Below, piece after piece: positions 5,650-6,077 of a stretch of 6,077 nt of DNA (within the stretch, counting starts at the first letter, position 1; each line of letters opens with the position of its first letter). The DNA is from an uncultured Lachnospiraceae bacterium (GTDB lineage Bacteria; Bacillota; Clostridia; Lachnospirales; Lachnospiraceae): positions 1-6,077 of the forward strand of contig CAJUCG010000213.1 of NCBI GenBank assembly GCA_910585065.1. The letters run 5' to 3'. The notes under the pieces are model-generated. The model worked only from the letters and a program-made list of their open reading frames with translations. It did no database searches and was not told where the DNA came from. Made by a program: the position numbers and the translations under genes.

Positions 5650-6077
5650 ATGGATACCGAGATAAGGAAAGAAAAGAAAAGCGATTTTACACCGATCGCC
5701 CATATCCATAATGCATTTGTTACAAAATTTGGAATTCCCAGACAAAGTGGAATTGTGGATGAGGTTATCTCACGGGTGGAATTTGAGAAGGAGTACCAAG
5801 ATCCCAATGCATTTCGCGGGATTTTGGGATACTCCCATCTCTGGCTTTTGTGGGAGTTTTCGGAGCATAGAGGAAAGCCCTGGTCACCTACAGTAAAACC
5901 GCCAAGGCTTGGGGGAAATACGCGCGTCGGCGTGTTTGCGACGCGCTCCCCGTTTCGTCCGAACCCGATTGGACTTTCCTGTGTGCGCCTTTTAAATCTT
6001 GTTTTTGAGAAGGAGAATTGTCCGGTGCTTTTGGTGGCGGGGGCGGATCTGATGGACGGGACTCCGATCTACGATAT
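5650..6077 (+). CDS. trmO: tRNA (N6-threonylcarbamoyladenosine-37-N6)-methyltransferase TrmO, TsaA/UPF0066 family, 3' end missing
   Basis: The first 142 residues of a TrmO-type enzyme, cut by the right edge. TrmO uses S-adenosylmethionine to methylate t6A at position 37 of threonine tRNA, giving m6t6A, in the cytoplasm. Diagnostic motifs are FTPIAHIHNAF near the start (13-23), GYSHLWLLWEF (60-70), the family signature GVFATRSPFRPNPIGLS (94-110), which contributes to SAM binding, and DLMDGTPIYD (133-142) just at the cut. The sequence seen covers most of the conserved beta-barrel domain; the short bacterial forms are about 150-170 residues and the E. coli type about 235, so how much is missing cannot be told. 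It starts seven bases after the permease stop with a good ribosome binding site. A link of function to the ABC system is not expected; co-transcription is likely. Family assignment is firm, and the exact methyl acceptor in this organism is inferred from E. coli. Confidence 0.95.
   Translation, partial: MDTEIRKEKKSDFTPIAHIHNAFVTKFGIPRQSGIVDEVISRVEFEKEYQDPNAFRGILGYSHLWLLWEFSEHRGKPWSPTVKPPRLGGNTRVGVFATRSPFRPNPIGLSCVRLLNLVFEKENCPVLLVAGADLMDGTPIYD

Overview
The window reads like a chromosomal segment of a Firmicute in class Clostridia, probably a Lachnospiraceae-type gut anaerobe. This rests on AAGGAGG-type ribosome binding sites, tightly overlapping genes, by-eye mid-40s GC and the style of the proteins. 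It is an inference from general impression, not from a marker gene. All five supported genes lie on the + strand. No RNA gene, insertion sequence, CRISPR array or phage gene was seen.

Layout: (1) 4-984, a MacB/LolD/FtsE-type ABC ATPase with all nucleotide-binding motifs and an unusual charged tail of about 90 residues. (2) 981-3878, overlapping it by ATGA, a 965-residue secreted, membrane-anchored protein built from about six CARDB/Ig-like repeats, with an N-terminal signal peptide and a C-terminal anchor. (3) 3879-4027, a 149-base gap with two hairpins and no convincing gene. (4) 4028-4315, a 95-residue single-span membrane protein of unknown function. (5) 4305-5642, overlapping it by 11 bases, a MacB/FtsX-type permease with four membrane spans and a large extracytoplasmic domain. 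(6) From 5650 off the right edge, the start of trmO (TsaA/UPF0066 family), a tRNA N6-methyltransferase that is probably a co-transcribed housekeeping passenger.

Genes 1, 2, 4 and 5 appear to form one envelope system. The ATPase and a homodimer of the permease would make a type VII (mechanotransmission) ABC complex. The CARDB-repeat protein would be its large extracellular partner, in the place where MacB systems usually have a MacA-type adaptor, and the small single-span protein may be an extra subunit. No MacA-like adaptor, TolC-like channel or two-component regulator is visible, so the substrate or signal is unknown. The operon promoter lies upstream of the window and the terminator beyond its right edge. 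The main points of interest are the CARDB protein paired with a MacB-like transporter, the undescribed small membrane protein, and the charge-segregated tail of the ATPase.
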